Assembly: GCA_050699715.1 (NCBI GenBank)
Contig: JBOHFR010000010.1
Span: 28,393-92,392 of the forward strand
Reading direction: 5' to 3'
Source of the DNA: GCA-003244245 sp050699715
GTDB taxonomy: Bacteria > Actinomycetota > Actinomycetes > Mycobacteriales > Pseudonocardiaceae
DNA: 64,000 nucleotides
The first letter of the stretch is position 1. Each line of letters begins with the position of its first letter. The notes under the pieces are model-generated. The model did no database searches. It was not told the origin of the DNA and saw only the letters and a program-made list of their open reading frames with translations. This document shows positions 16,424 to 24,629 of the stretch, piece by piece. The position numbers and the translations under genes are program-made.

Positions 16424-17034
16424 TCCAGCACGACGCAGCGGATGCCCCGGTCCTCGGCCAGGGTACGGGCCTGCGGCTTGACCTGCTGAGCGGCGAACAC
16501 CCCCCGCACGGGAGCCAGCAGCGAGTCGCGGTTGAGCAACTCCAGGTACCGGGTGAGCTGCTCCACCCCGTCGATCTCGCCGCGCCGTTTGATCTCCACC
16601 GCGACCGACACCCCATCAGCGTCCCGGCACATCAGGTCGACCGGCCCGATCGCGGTGGGAAACTCTCGCCGCACCAGCGTCCACCCCTTGCCCAGGGTGG
16701 TGACGTGTTCGGCGAGCAGGGCCTGCAGGTGCGCCTCGACGCCGTCCTTGACCAGCCCGGGATCCACCCCGAGCTCGTGGCGTGAGTCGTGCACCACCTC
16801 GTCGATCTCGATGATCAACTGCTCACCGGCCCGGTTGCTGACCGTCCAGCGTCGCGGCTGCTCAGCCAGCGTGCACGGCGGGCTCATCCAGTTCAACGGC
16901 TTGTAGGCGCCGCCGTCGGCATGCACGCTCACCGATCCGTCCGCCTTGACCAGCAGCAGCCGCGGCGCCATCGGCAGGTGCGCGGTAAGCCGACCCACAT
17001 AGTCCACCTGACACCGAGCGATCACGAGGCGCAC
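16375..17034 (-). CDS. nucS: Mismatch-specific endonuclease NucS
   Basis: 219 residues starting at GTG 17034. The N-terminal DNA-binding half has GRLTAHLPMAPRLLLVKADG and GGAYKPLNWMSPPC; the C-terminal restriction-like nuclease has PTAIGPVDLMCRDADG and VAVEIKRRGEIDGVEQLTRYL (Asp, Glu and Lys of the active site). NucS performs non-canonical mismatch repair in Actinobacteria lacking MutSL and interacts with the beta clamp. The short hydrophobic C-terminus (EEFRLF) fits a clamp-binding tail. It lies in the same wider neighbourhood as the ATP synthase genes, as in mycobacteria. Confidence 0.93.
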   Translation of the reverse strand: MRLVIARCQVDYVGRLTAHLPMAPRLLLVKADGSVSVHADGGAYKPLNWMSPPCTLAEQPRRWTVSNRAGEQLIIEIDEVVHDSRHELGVDPGLVKDGVEAHLQALLAEHVTTLGKGWTLVRREFPTAIGPVDLMCRDADGVSVAVEIKRRGEIDGVEQLTRYLELLNRDSLLAPVRGVFAAQQVKPQARTLAEDRGIRCVVLDYDALRGADSEEFRLF

Positions 17035-17065
17035 GGTGAATCAGCGTAGCGGGCCGAGCTGTGGC

Positions 17066-17836
17066 TCAGTCCGGCCAGACTGGACGGCGCTTCTCCAAGA
17101 ACGCGGCCATGCCCTCCTTGGCATCGGCGAGCTGCGAGGCCGCAGCCATCACCTCGAGCGCGATCGCGTAGGCGTCCGCCTCGGGCCGGTCGAGCTGCGC
17201 GTAGAGGGTCTGCTTGCCCAGCGCCTTGCTGGTCCGGCTGCCGCGGGTGGCACGGGCGAGCAGGTCATCCACCGCGGCGTCCAGCTCGGCATCCGGAACC
17301 GCGCGGTTGATCAGTCCCCACGCCGCGGCGGTGCGGGCGTCCACCACGTCGCCGGTCAGCGCCATCTCCATCAGCCGTTTGCGGCCGATGGACCGGGCCA
17401 CCGGCACCGCGGGCGTGTGACAGAACCAGCCGCCCTGGCCGCCGGGCAACGCGAAGCCCGCCGACTCGGCCGCCACCGCAAGATCACAGGAGGCCACCAG
17501 CTGGCAGCCCGCCGCGGTAGCCAGCGCGTGCACCCGAGCGACGACGACCTGCGGAACCGACTGGATAGTGCGCATCACCTCGGTGCACAACGTCAGCAAC
17601 TCCGCGACCCCGGCGAGATCGCGCGACGCCACGTCGGCGAGGTCGTGCCCCGCCGAGAACACCGTGCCCTCGGCACCGAGCACGATGCCAGTGGCGTCGG
17701 ACCGGCCCGCCTCGGTGAACGCCTCACGCAGCTCGACGAGGTGGTCGGCGGACAGCGCGTTACGCCGCTCCGGCCGGTTCATGGTGATCCGGACGGTGTC
17801 CCCATCCCGCTCGACCTTCAGCGCAGCAAAGCCCAT
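17066..17836 (-). CDS. Enoyl-CoA hydratase/isomerase family protein
   Basis: 256 residues from ATG 17836; the longer frame to 17935 has no family match upstream. Crotonase fold with the oxyanion-hole segments GTVFSAGHDLADVA and TAAGCQLVASCDLAVAAESA, and PAVPVARSIGRKRLMEMALT. The C-terminus KEGMAAFLEKRRPVWPD is typical of enoyl-CoA hydratases. The Glu expected at the second catalytic position is not obvious in GGWFCHTPAV, so the precise activity (hydratase, isomerase or other) is open. Confidence 0.85.
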   Translation of the reverse strand: MGFAALKVERDGDTVRITMNRPERRNALSADHLVELREAFTEAGRSDATGIVLGAEGTVFSAGHDLADVASRDLAGVAELLTLCTEVMRTIQSVPQVVVARVHALATAAGCQLVASCDLAVAAESAGFALPGGQGGWFCHTPAVPVARSIGRKRLMEMALTGDVVDARTAAAWGLINRAVPDAELDAAVDDLLARATRGSRTSKALGKQTLYAQLDRPEADAYAIALEVMAAASQLADAKEGMAAFLEKRRPVWPD

Positions 17837-17984
17837 ACCCGACGGTAACCCGCGTACTGCAACCGTCGAAATCAGCACCCCAGCAGCTGATCCAGTCCTG
17901 ACCAGATACAACCGGGCGTGGCGGGTGCGCGACACTGAGGTGGTGTGTGATCAGGCGCCGCCGCACCTGCGGGGCGTTGCGCTG

Positions 17985-18080
17985 GCCGACGGCGGGATAA
18001 TCCCACCGAACACCACCAGCACGTCCCCGGCACCCACCGCACGCAACCCATCGACGACCGCAGGCACCACCCGCAGCGGC
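17985..18080 (-). pseudogene. Fragment of a B12-binding mutase domain (remnant 1)
   Basis: Read on the minus strand this encodes RVVPAVVDGLRAVGAGDVLVV followed by FGGIIPP, the same segment found in the B12-binding domain of Ecm (VVPAVVDGLRAAGAGNVPVV). It is clearly more divergent from ecm than remnant 2, so it may come from an older duplication or from a different B12-dependent mutase. No start or flanking coding frame remains. Confidence 0.6.
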
Positions 18081-18209
18081 TGCGCGGACGATCGCGGCCG
18101 GCCAGCCAGGCCGGACCACGTTCCTAACCGGCATCACGACGGGAGCCGGGCGTCCTGATGGTGACGACTCGGTGATATCCGAGTAGTCTTGGGTACCGAG
18201 GAGGTACCG

Positions 18210-18473
18210 ATGGCTGCGCAGACCGCCCCCGTCAAGGTCGATGAGACTACCCACACCTTGCTGGCACACGGCGCGACTGCGCTACGCATGACGCAGAAAG
18301 ATCTCCTCGCCGAGGCCGTCAGGGAGTACCTCACCGCCCGTCGTGACCAGATCAACGCTGCTCTTCGGGAAGCGATGAACATCCTCGACGGCACTGCGAG
18401 CAGCCGGGTAGCTGCACTCGCCGACCTGTCCGCCGAGCGACTTGCCGAGCTCGGCGGTGTCCGCGAGCAGTAA
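18210..18473 (+). CDS. Ribbon-helix-helix antitoxin-like protein
   Basis: 87 residues from ATG 18210, with GAGGAGG six bases before; a TTG at 18189 is less likely. The N-terminal part (VKVDETTHTLLAHGATALR, then MTQKDLLAEAVREYLTARRD) has the strand-helix-helix pattern of CopG-like antitoxins, and the C-terminal tail would bind a partner. It is directly followed by a small gene (TAAATG at 18471-18476), the usual spacing of toxin-antitoxin pairs. Confidence 0.6.
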   Translation: MAAQTAPVKVDETTHTLLAHGATALRMTQKDLLAEAVREYLTARRDQINAALREAMNILDGTASSRVAALADLSAERLAELGGVREQ

Positions 18474-18665
18474 ATGCTGGTCCGGCCCACGGTGCGGTGC
18501 CTCATCGATGACCTCGGTCTGAAGATCCCGCCCGTCGACGATCCACTCGATGAGCTCGACCACCCTCTGCTTCGCAAAGTTAACCAGCATTTCGCTGAAC
18601 AGAGCAGTAGTCGTGAGCGCATCAGTTCGTTGGTGGCGTCACAGCTCATCAGCGAGGCTGGATAA
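18474..18665 (+). CDS. Small partner of the RHH protein, probably truncated
   Basis: 63 residues starting immediately after the upstream stop: LVRPTVRCLIDDLGLKIPPV, DDPLDELDHPLLRKVNQHFA and a tail ending in VASQLISEAG. I do not recognise the family. The stop lies only a few bases before a palindrome (18670-18692) and the second mutase remnant, so the 3' end of the original gene may have been replaced. It could be a toxin remnant or a second antitoxin-type component. Confidence 0.45.
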   Translation: MLVRPTVRCLIDDLGLKIPPVDDPLDELDHPLLRKVNQHFAEQSSSRERISSLVASQLISEAG

Positions 18666-18669
18666 GATC

Positions 18670-18692
18670 CGGGATCATGATTCATGATCCCG
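18670..18692. repeat. Palindrome at the junction with mutase remnant 2
   Basis: cgggatcatg (18670-18679) pairs perfectly with catgatcccg (18683-18692) around a 3-base spacer. It sits exactly where similarity to ecm begins. It may be a terminator-like hairpin of the upstream pair or a trace of the recombination that built the duplication. Confidence 0.5.
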
Positions 18693-18870
18693 CCGGCCAC
18701 CACCGGCACGTTCCCAGCGCCCGCCGCGCGCAGCCCGTCGACCACCACCTCCAGGTGCGAGCCGGGCAGCACCGACAGTCCCACCACGTGCACGTCCTCG
18801 GCCACTCTGGCCGCGACGATCTCGGCCGGAGCGAGCCGGATGCCTTGGTAGATCACCTCGAACTCCGACG
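18677..18870 (-). pseudogene. Partial duplicate of the ecm B12-binding domain (remnant 2)
   Basis: The minus-strand frame encodes FEVIYQGIRLAPAEIVAARV, AEDVHVVGLSVLPGSHLEVV and VDGLRAAGAGNVPVVAGGI, almost identical to residues about 575-640 of Ecm. By eye about nine of ten bases match 19587-19789, apart from one in-frame 9-base deletion (loss of PAV) and a small indel at the upstream end. It has no start and stops abruptly at both ends: a palindrome on one side and the promoter of the next toxin-antitoxin pair on the other. Confidence 0.8.
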
Positions 18871-18893
18871 GTAACGTAGCTATAATTCTGTGC
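18858..18893 (+). promoter_or_regulatory. Promoter of the YefM/RelE-type pair, probably leaderless
   Basis: A perfect -10 TATAAT lies at 18881-18886, only 7 bases before ATG 18894, so a transcript starting at the normal distance would begin at or next to the start codon. No ribosome site precedes the ATG. The -35 region (TCGAAC at 18858-18863) is weak. Confidence 0.5.
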
Positions 18894-19205
18894 ATGAAGA
18901 CTCTGTCCTTGGCTGAGGCGCGGCAACACTTCTCCGAGGTCGTCAACGACGTCGAGACGCACCACGATCACGTGATGGTCACCAAGAACGGCAAACCCGC
19001 CGCCATGATCGTGTCGGTCTATGAGTGGGAGCAGATGGAGGACACCATCTTCTGGCTCTCCCAGCCCGGCATCCATGAGGATCTTGCCGAGGCTGACGCC
19101 GCGATCGCCCGCGGTGACACCGTCAGCATCGAAGAAATCAAGGCAGAGCTCGAAGAGCGGCAGCGGGCCGAAGAGGAAGCTGATCGGAAGCGCCGGGCCG
19201 GGTGA
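18894..19205 (+). CDS. Phd/YefM-family antitoxin
   Basis: 103 residues. Typical Phd/YefM fold: SLAEARQHFSEVVNDVETHH at the N-terminus, HVMVTKNGKPAAMIVSVYEW in the middle, and an acidic, charged C-terminal tail (EEIKAELEERQRAEEEADRK) that would wrap the toxin. Its stop overlaps the toxin start by four bases (GTGA). Expected to repress its own promoter together with the toxin. Confidence 0.9.
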   Translation: MKTLSLAEARQHFSEVVNDVETHHDHVMVTKNGKPAAMIVSVYEWEQMEDTIFWLSQPGIHEDLAEADAAIARGDTVSIEEIKAELEERQRAEEEADRKRRAG

Positions 19206-19465
19206 CCTACCGGATCGAGCTCACTCCAGCCGCGCGCCGCGACCTGCATCGGCTACCGACAAGGGTGGCCTTCGCCGTGGTCGAGTACCTCGAAGGTCCA
19301 CTGGCGGAGAATCCGCACCGCGTCGGCAAAGTGCTCCGTGACGATCCGACCCAGCGGTACACCACGCGGGTCGGCGTGCACCGGATCATCTACCGGATCG
19401 ATGACAAGATCCGGGTGATCAGCGTGGTGCGGATCGGTCACCGGGCGGACGTCTATCGACCCTGA
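19202..19465 (+). CDS. RelE/ParE-family toxin
   Basis: 87 residues: MTYRIELTPAARRDLHRLP at the start, then the compact sheet region RYTTRVGVHRIIYRIDDKIR and VISVVRIGHRADVY. These are hallmarks of ribosome-dependent RelE-type mRNA interferases. GTG 19202 overlaps the antitoxin stop. Its last 13 bases overlap the 3' end of ecm (19453) on the opposite strand. Confidence 0.9.
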   Translation: MTYRIELTPAARRDLHRLPTRVAFAVVEYLEGPLAENPHRVGKVLRDDPTQRYTTRVGVHRIIYRIDDKIRVISVVRIGHRADVYRP

Positions 19466-21447
19466 CTTTCGCCGCGGGGCCGGATGAGGTCAACGATCTG
19501 GTTCATGATCTCGGTGAGCTCGAAGTCTTTCGGAGTGAACACCTGAGCCACGCCGTGAGCGCGCAACGCCTCGGCGTCCTGCGGCGGGATGATCCCGCCG
19601 ACCACCACCGGCACGTTCCCAGCGCCCGCCGCGCGAAGCCCGTCGACCACCGCGGGCACCACCTCCAGGTGCGAGCCGGAGAGCACCGACAGCCCCACCA
19701 CGTGCACGTCCTCGGCCACCGCGGCCGCGACGATCTCGGCCGGAGTGAGCCGGATGCCCTGGTAGATCACTTCGAAGCCGACGTCGCGGGCCCGGACCGC
19801 TACTTGCTCGGCGCCGTTGGAGTGCCCGTCCAGGCCGGGCTTGCCGACCAGCATCCGCAGCCGCTCACCCAACTCCTCACCCAGCGCCCGTACCCGGTCC
19901 CGAACGCGCACGATCGCCTCGCCAGCTTCCCCGGCCGCCACAGCGCCAGCGATCCCGGTCGGTGCCCGGTACTCGCCGAACACCTCGCGCAGCGTGCCAG
20001 CCCACTCCCCCGTGGTGATGCCCACCCGAGCGCAGGTCATCGACGCCTCCACCAGGTTGACTCCGGTCTTGGCGGCCTGCGCCAACTCGCGCAACGCCTG
20101 GCCTGCCGCTGCGGGGTCCCGGTTGGCCCGCCAGGCTCGGATCGCCGCAATGAGCTGGGCCCCGGTCTCCGGGTCGACAGTCTCGATGGCCCCTTCACCG
20201 CGCAGCGGGCTGGGGTCGGTCTCGGTGAACCGGTTCACCCCGACGACCACATCCTCGCCGTCCTCGATCCGCCGACGTCGCGCGGCCAGCGAGGACACCA
20301 GCTGTGATTTCATGTACCCGGATTCGACGGCGGCGATCGCCCCGCCCATGCCCTGCACCCGGTCGATCTCCGCCCGGGCACCAGCGGCGATCTCGGCGAC
20401 CCGAGCCTCGACAACACGAGAGCCCTCGAAGAGGTCCTCGTACTCCAGCAGGTCGGTCTCATACGCCAGCACCTGCTGCATCCGCAGCGCCCACTGCTGG
20501 TCCCAGGGCCGGGGCAGGCCCAGCGCCTCGTTCCACGTGGGCAGCTGCACCGCGCGGGCCCGCGCGTCCCGGGACAGCGTCACCGCGAGCATCTCCAGCA
20601 CGATGCGCTGGACGTTGTTCTCCGGCTGCGGCTCGGTCAGCCCCAGCGAGTTGACCTGCACGCCGTACCGGAAACGGCGCAGCTTCGGATCAGCCACGCC
20701 GTAGCGGTCCCGGCAAGTCTCATCCCACAGCCGCCCGAAGGCCCGCAGCTTGCACATCTCCTCGACAAAGCGCACCCCGGCATTGACGAAAAACGACATC
20801 CGCCCGACGACAGCGGCGAAATCTTGCGGCGCGACCTGCCCGCAGTCCCGCACCGAGTCCAGCACGGCAATCGCCGTGCACATGGCGTAGGCGATCTCCT
20901 GCACCGGCGTCGCGCCGGCCTCTTGCAGGTGGTAGCTACAGATGTTGATCGGGTTCCATCTCGGCAGGTGACTAACCGCGTAGACGACCATATCGGTGAT
21001 CAACCGCAGGCTCGGCCCCGGCGGGAAGACGTAGGTGCCCCGGGACAGGTACTCCTTGATGATGTCGTTCTGGGTGGTGCCTGACAGTTGCGCCAGGTCC
21101 GCCCCGTTCTCCTGGGCTACCGACGCGTAGAGCGCCAGCAGCCACATAGCGGTGGCGTTGATCGTCATCGAGGTGTTGGCCTGGGCCAGCGGGATGCCGT
21201 CGAACAGCGTGCGCATGTCGCCGAGGTGGCTGATCGGCACGCCGACCTTGCCGATCTCGCCGCGGGCCAGCTCGTGGTCGGGGTCGTAGCCGGTCTGGGT
21301 GGGTAAGTCGAAGGCCACCGAAAGGCCCGTCTGGCCCTTGGCCAGGTTGCGCCGGTACAGCGCGTTGGACGTGCTCGCCGACGAGTGCCCGGCGTACGTG
21401 CGCATCACCCACGGCCGGTCCCGCTCGCGGTCACTCGGGTAGGGCAT
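19453..21447 (-). CDS. ecm: Ethylmalonyl-CoA mutase (MeaA-type, adenosylcobalamin-dependent)
   Basis: 664 residues; the length and single-chain layout match Ecm/MeaA rather than methylmalonyl-CoA mutase large subunits. The catalytic TIM barrel occupies about 1-500 (RPWVMRTYAGHSSASTSNAL, GLSVAFDLPTQTGYDPDH, SMTINATAMWLLALY, INICSYHLQEAGATPVQEIA), and a C-terminal cobalamin-binding Rossmann domain about 535-650 with LVGKPGLDGHSNGAEQ containing the DxHxxG signature. It converts (2R)-ethylmalonyl-CoA to methylsuccinyl-CoA, the step after Ccr (epimerase aside). The adenosyltransferase at 23197 would provide its cofactor. The 3' end overlaps the RelE toxin gene, and two partial copies of its B12 domain lie downstream. 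Confidence 0.92.
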   Translation of the reverse strand: MPYPSDRERDRPWVMRTYAGHSSASTSNALYRRNLAKGQTGLSVAFDLPTQTGYDPDHELARGEIGKVGVPISHLGDMRTLFDGIPLAQANTSMTINATAMWLLALYASVAQENGADLAQLSGTTQNDIIKEYLSRGTYVFPPGPSLRLITDMVVYAVSHLPRWNPINICSYHLQEAGATPVQEIAYAMCTAIAVLDSVRDCGQVAPQDFAAVVGRMSFFVNAGVRFVEEMCKLRAFGRLWDETCRDRYGVADPKLRRFRYGVQVNSLGLTEPQPENNVQRIVLEMLAVTLSRDARARAVQLPTWNEALGLPRPWDQQWALRMQQVLAYETDLLEYEDLFEGSRVVEARVAEIAAGARAEIDRVQGMGGAIAAVESGYMKSQLVSSLAARRRRIEDGEDVVVGVNRFTETDPSPLRGEGAIETVDPETGAQLIAAIRAWRANRDPAAAGQALRELAQAAKTGVNLVEASMTCARVGITTGEWAGTLREVFGEYRAPTGIAGAVAAGEAGEAIVRVRDRVRALGEELGERLRMLVGKPGLDGHSNGAEQVAVRARDVGFEVIYQGIRLTPAEIVAAAVAEDVHVVGLSVLSGSHLEVVPAVVDGLRAAGAGNVPVVVGGIIPPQDAEALRAHGVAQVFTPKDFELTEIMNQIVDLIRPRGESQGR

Positions 21448-21531
21448 CAGGGCACCTCCGGCCGCTCTTCCTGGAGACTACGGGGCAGTACTGTCGCCAA
21501 GCGAGACCAGCGAGGAGAAAGGACCACCGGG

Positions 21532-23187
21532 GTGGACAGCACAATGATGGATCTCCCGCTGACCGTGGGCATGATCATGCGCCACGGCACCACCGTGCAC
21601 GGTGACAGCGAGGTCGTCACTTGGACCGGCGACGGCGCCCGCCGGGCGAGCTACGCTCAGCTGGGGCGGCGCGCCGCGCAGCTGGCCTGGGCGCTGCGCG
21701 GGCTCGGCGTCACCGGCGACCAGCGGGTGGCCACCTTCCAGTGGAACAACCAGGAGCATCTCGAGGCCTACCTCGCGATCCCCGCGATGGGCGCGGTAGT
21801 GCACACCCTCAACCCGCGGCTGGCGTCCGATCAGGTGACCTGGATCGCCAACCACGCCGAGGACGACGTGGTGATCGTGGACAGCTCGCTGGTGCCGCTG
21901 CTGGCCGACGCCCTGCTGAAGATGACGACAGTGCGTCACGTCATTGTCGTCGGCCAAGCCGACAAATCCGGCGGAGTCGGCCGAGCCGACCACTCAGCGT
22001 TGGACGACGCCGGTAAGCAGCTGTACTCCTACCACGAGCTGCTGGCCGCCCAGCCTGAGCAGTTCGACTGGCCGACCGGCATCGACGAGCGCTCCGCGGC
22101 CGCGATGTGCTACACGAGCGGCACCACCGGCGACCCCAAAGGGGTCGTCTACAGCCACCGCTCGGCCTACCTACACTCGATGTGCCTGTGCACCGGCGAG
22201 GTCGGGGCCCTGACCTCGGTCGACCGGATTCTGCCGGTGGTGCCGATGTTTCACGCCAATGCCTGGGGGTTGCCCTACGCTGCGCTGATGTCCGGCGCCA
22301 GTTTGATCATGCCTGACCGATTTCTGCAGCCCGACGCTCTGATCAGGCTCATCGAGGCGGAGCGCCCGACGACTTCGGGGGCGGTGCCGACGATCTGGGG
22401 TGCGCTGCTGCGCTACCTTCGCACGCACGGCGGGGACATCTCGTCGATCCGCCGGGTGCTCTGCGGCGGCTCGGCCGTACCACTCACGCTGATCAAAGCA
22501 TTCTCCGAGGAGCTCGACCTCGAGATCGTGCAGGCCTGGGGGATGACGGAGACCTCCCCGGTCGCCTCAATCGCCACCCCGCCGGTCGGCTCGCAGGGCG
22601 AGGAATACTGGCGCTACCGGGCGAGCGCGGGGCGGCTCGTCGCTGGCGTCGAGGGTCGCATCGTCGGCGACGGCGACGTGGTGCTTCCCAGCGACGGCAC
22701 GTCGGTCGGTGAGATCCAGGTCCGCGGGCCGTGGGTCACTGCGCGGTACTACGGAGAGCGCGACGTAGCCAGGTTCCACGACGGCTGGCTGCGCACCGGC
22801 GACGTCGGCACCATCGACGGGCTGGGCTGCATCACCCTCAGCGACCGCGCCAAGGACGTGATCAAATCCGGTGGGGAGTGGATCTCCTCGGTGCGGCTGG
22901 AGAACTTGCTGATGGGCCACCCGAAGGTCCTCGAGGCCGCAGTGGTCGCCGTCCCGGACGACACGTGGGGGGAGCGACCACTGGCCACCGTGGTCATCAC
23001 CGAAGGCGAGCAGGTCAGCGCGGCCGAGCTGCGCGATCATCTCAGCGCCTCGGTGCCGGCCTGGCAGCTACCCGAGCGCTGGTCATTCGTCAGCGAGGTA
23101 CCCAAGACCTCGGTAGGCAAGTTCGACAAGAAGCTCATCCGCACGCGCTACGCGGGCGGCGAGCTCGCGGTGACCTATGCGCCGTAG
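21532..23187 (+). CDS. Acyl-CoA synthetase (AMP-forming, FadD-like)
   Basis: 551 residues from GTG 21532, preceded by GAGGAGAAAGGA; ATGs at 21544 and 21547 are alternatives. ANL superfamily: the nucleotide-binding loop AAMCYTSGTTGDPKGVVYSH, VPMFHANAWGLPYAALMSG, QAWGMTETSPVASI, the hinge/arginine region DGWLRTGDVGTIDGLGCITL and DRAKDVIKSGGEWISSV, and the catalytic lysine in PKTSVGKFDKK. It activates a fatty acid to its CoA ester. Relatives include actinobacterial medium/long-chain ligases; chain length is not deducible. The adenosyltransferase gene starts 10 bases downstream. Confidence 0.9.
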   Translation: MDSTMMDLPLTVGMIMRHGTTVHGDSEVVTWTGDGARRASYAQLGRRAAQLAWALRGLGVTGDQRVATFQWNNQEHLEAYLAIPAMGAVVHTLNPRLASDQVTWIANHAEDDVVIVDSSLVPLLADALLKMTTVRHVIVVGQADKSGGVGRADHSALDDAGKQLYSYHELLAAQPEQFDWPTGIDERSAAAMCYTSGTTGDPKGVVYSHRSAYLHSMCLCTGEVGALTSVDRILPVVPMFHANAWGLPYAALMSGASLIMPDRFLQPDALIRLIEAERPTTSGAVPTIWGALLRYLRTHGGDISSIRRVLCGGSAVPLTLIKAFSEELDLEIVQAWGMTETSPVASIATPPVGSQGEEYWRYRASAGRLVAGVEGRIVGDGDVVLPSDGTSVGEIQVRGPWVTARYYGERDVARFHDGWLRTGDVGTIDGLGCITLSDRAKDVIKSGGEWISSVRLENLLMGHPKVLEAAVVAVPDDTWGERPLATVVITEGEQVSAAELRDHLSASVPAWQLPERWSFVSEVPKTSVGKFDKKLIRTRYAGGELAVTYAP

Positions 23188-23196
23188 CCTGATCTC

Positions 23197-23763
23197 ATGG
23201 CTGTGCACCTCACCAGGATCTACACTCGCACCGGCGATGACGGATCGACCGGTCTCGGCGACTTCTCCCGAGTGAGCAAGACTGACCCGCGACTGGCCTC
23301 TTACGCCGACGTGGACGAGGCCAACTGCGCGCTCGGCGTGGCGCTGGCCCTGGGATCGCTCGAACAACGCCTGATCACGGTGCTGCGCCAGGTGCAAAAC
23401 GACCTGTTCGACGTGGGAGCCGACCTCTGCACTCCCATCAACACCGACCCGAAGTATCCCCCGCTGCGGATCGACGAGAGCTACATCACCCGGCTGGAGG
23501 GCTGGTGTGACGAGTTCAACGCCGCGCTCCCGAAGCTGGACTCCTTCATCCTGCCCGGCGGCACCCCCGGTGCGGCGTTGTTGCACACCGCCCGGGTGGT
23601 CACCCGGCGGGCCGAGCGGAGCACCTGGGCACTGCTGGCGGTCGACCCGCAGCGCACCAACCCGCTGACCGCGCGCTACCTCAACCGGCTTTCCGACCTG
23701 CTGTTCATTCTGTGCAGGGTCGCCAATCCCGACGGTGATGTGCTCTGGAAGCCAGGCGGATGA
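23197..23763 (+). CDS. pduO: Cob(I)alamin adenosyltransferase, PduO type
   Basis: 188 residues starting MAVHLTRIYTRTGDDGSTGL, the diagnostic N-terminal ATP-binding loop of PduO/MMAB enzymes. Other signatures are VDEANCALGVALAL, VQNDLFDVGADLCTP, FILPGGTPGAALLHTARVVT, RRAERSTWAL and YLNRLSDLLFILCRVAN. It attaches the adenosyl group to cob(I)alamin, making the cofactor used by Ecm on the opposite strand. In mycobacteria the same gene also lies beside atpC-DUF2550, so this position is ancestral. Confidence 0.93.
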   Translation: MAVHLTRIYTRTGDDGSTGLGDFSRVSKTDPRLASYADVDEANCALGVALALGSLEQRLITVLRQVQNDLFDVGADLCTPINTDPKYPPLRIDESYITRLEGWCDEFNAALPKLDSFILPGGTPGAALLHTARVVTRRAERSTWALLAVDPQRTNPLTARYLNRLSDLLFILCRVANPDGDVLWKPGG

Positions 23764-23766
23764 ACC

Positions 23767-24195
23767 TCACGAGGCCCATGGGGTGGTACTGGGTGGGGCC
23801 GACTCCAACCAGGACAGGAAACCGGTGAGGGTGTCCTGGCGCATCGCCAGTTCCAGCTCGTCGACGCCGGTGCGGCACCGCAGCACGACCGACCCGCTGG
23901 GCATCGCGTAGCTCTCCGGCACCGTAGGACTGCGGCGCTCCACAATCTCCAGCTGCTCCCGGCCGAGCACCCGGTCCGGACCGGAACGCAGGCTGGAGAC
24001 CCTGAACCAGGCGAAATCACCACTCCGGTAGCGACCAACCCCCTGCTGCCAGCCCCGGCCCGCGTCATTGAAGCGTGACCGCAGCGCGACGTCGATCCCG
24101 CCTTGACGGACCATCAGGAGTCGGCGGAACATCAGCGCAGCAATGACCAGCACCCCTGCTAGCAGGACCAACCCGACGATCTGCCCGATCCCCAT
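23767..24195 (-). CDS. DUF2550 membrane protein, partner of atpC
   Basis: 142 residues with one N-terminal transmembrane helix (IVGLVLLAGVLVIAALMF), a basic stop-transfer segment and a soluble domain with GRYRSGDFAWFRVSSLRSGP and FLSWLESAPP. DUF2550 genes directly follow atpC in many Actinobacteria, as here (22 bases downstream of atpC). Function unknown. Confidence 0.88.
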   Translation of the reverse strand: MGIGQIVGLVLLAGVLVIAALMFRRLLMVRQGGIDVALRSRFNDAGRGWQQGVGRYRSGDFAWFRVSSLRSGPDRVLGREQLEIVERRSPTVPESYAMPSGSVVLRCRTGVDELELAMRQDTLTGFLSWLESAPPSTTPWAS

Positions 24196-24217
24196 GAAGG
24201 TCCGCTCCCGCAGCGTC

Positions 24218-24598
24218 TCAGACGGCCTGGCCGGCAGCCTTGAGCCGAGCGGTGGCCCTGGCGCGTGCCGAGTCGGCGTCCGGATGGGAGCCGGCTTGCG
24301 TCAGCGCATCCCTGGCCGCCTGTAGGTCGATCTCGTCAGCCAGCTCAGCAGCCTCGGCCAGCACACTCACCCTGTCACCAGTGACCGACAGGAAGCCGCC
24401 GAAGACGGCAGCCGTCACGACCTCGCGGTCGGTGGTGGTGACATTGACGATCCCGCCCTCGATGAGCTCACCGAGCAACGGCGTGTGCCCGGGCAGGATG
24501 GCCAGCTCACCCTCGGTGGTCTGGGCGAACACCGAGGTCGCGTGACCGGACCACACTGGGCGCTCCACCGCGACCAGCTCAACGGACAGTTCAGCCAC
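24218..24598 (-). CDS. atpC: F1F0-ATP synthase epsilon subunit, displaced from its operon
   Basis: 126 residues from GTG 24598; GAGGAG six bases upstream fits this start better than the ATG two codons earlier. The N-terminal beta-sandwich has VELVAVERPVWSGHATSVFA and ELAILPGHTPLLGEL; the C-terminal helices have EIDLQAARDALTQAG. In essentially all Actinobacteria atpC follows atpD within the operon. Here atpD ends at 47192 on the same strand, about 22.6 kb away, so atpC must have its own promoter. A -10-like TAGACT (minus strand, 24630-24635) lies just upstream. The gene looks intact. Confidence 0.93.
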   Translation of the reverse strand: MAELSVELVAVERPVWSGHATSVFAQTTEGELAILPGHTPLLGELIEGGIVNVTTTDREVVTAAVFGGFLSVTGDRVSVLAEAAELADEIDLQAARDALTQAGSHPDADSARARATARLKAAGQAV

Positions 24599-24629
24599 GT
24601 GCATCTCCTCGCCTCAGGTACCCCCGCAG

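Noticed and set aside
21385..21531. N-terminal extension of the acyl-CoA synthetase
   Set aside because: It overlaps the ecm 5' end on the other strand and lacks similarity; GTG 21532 has a good ribosome site.
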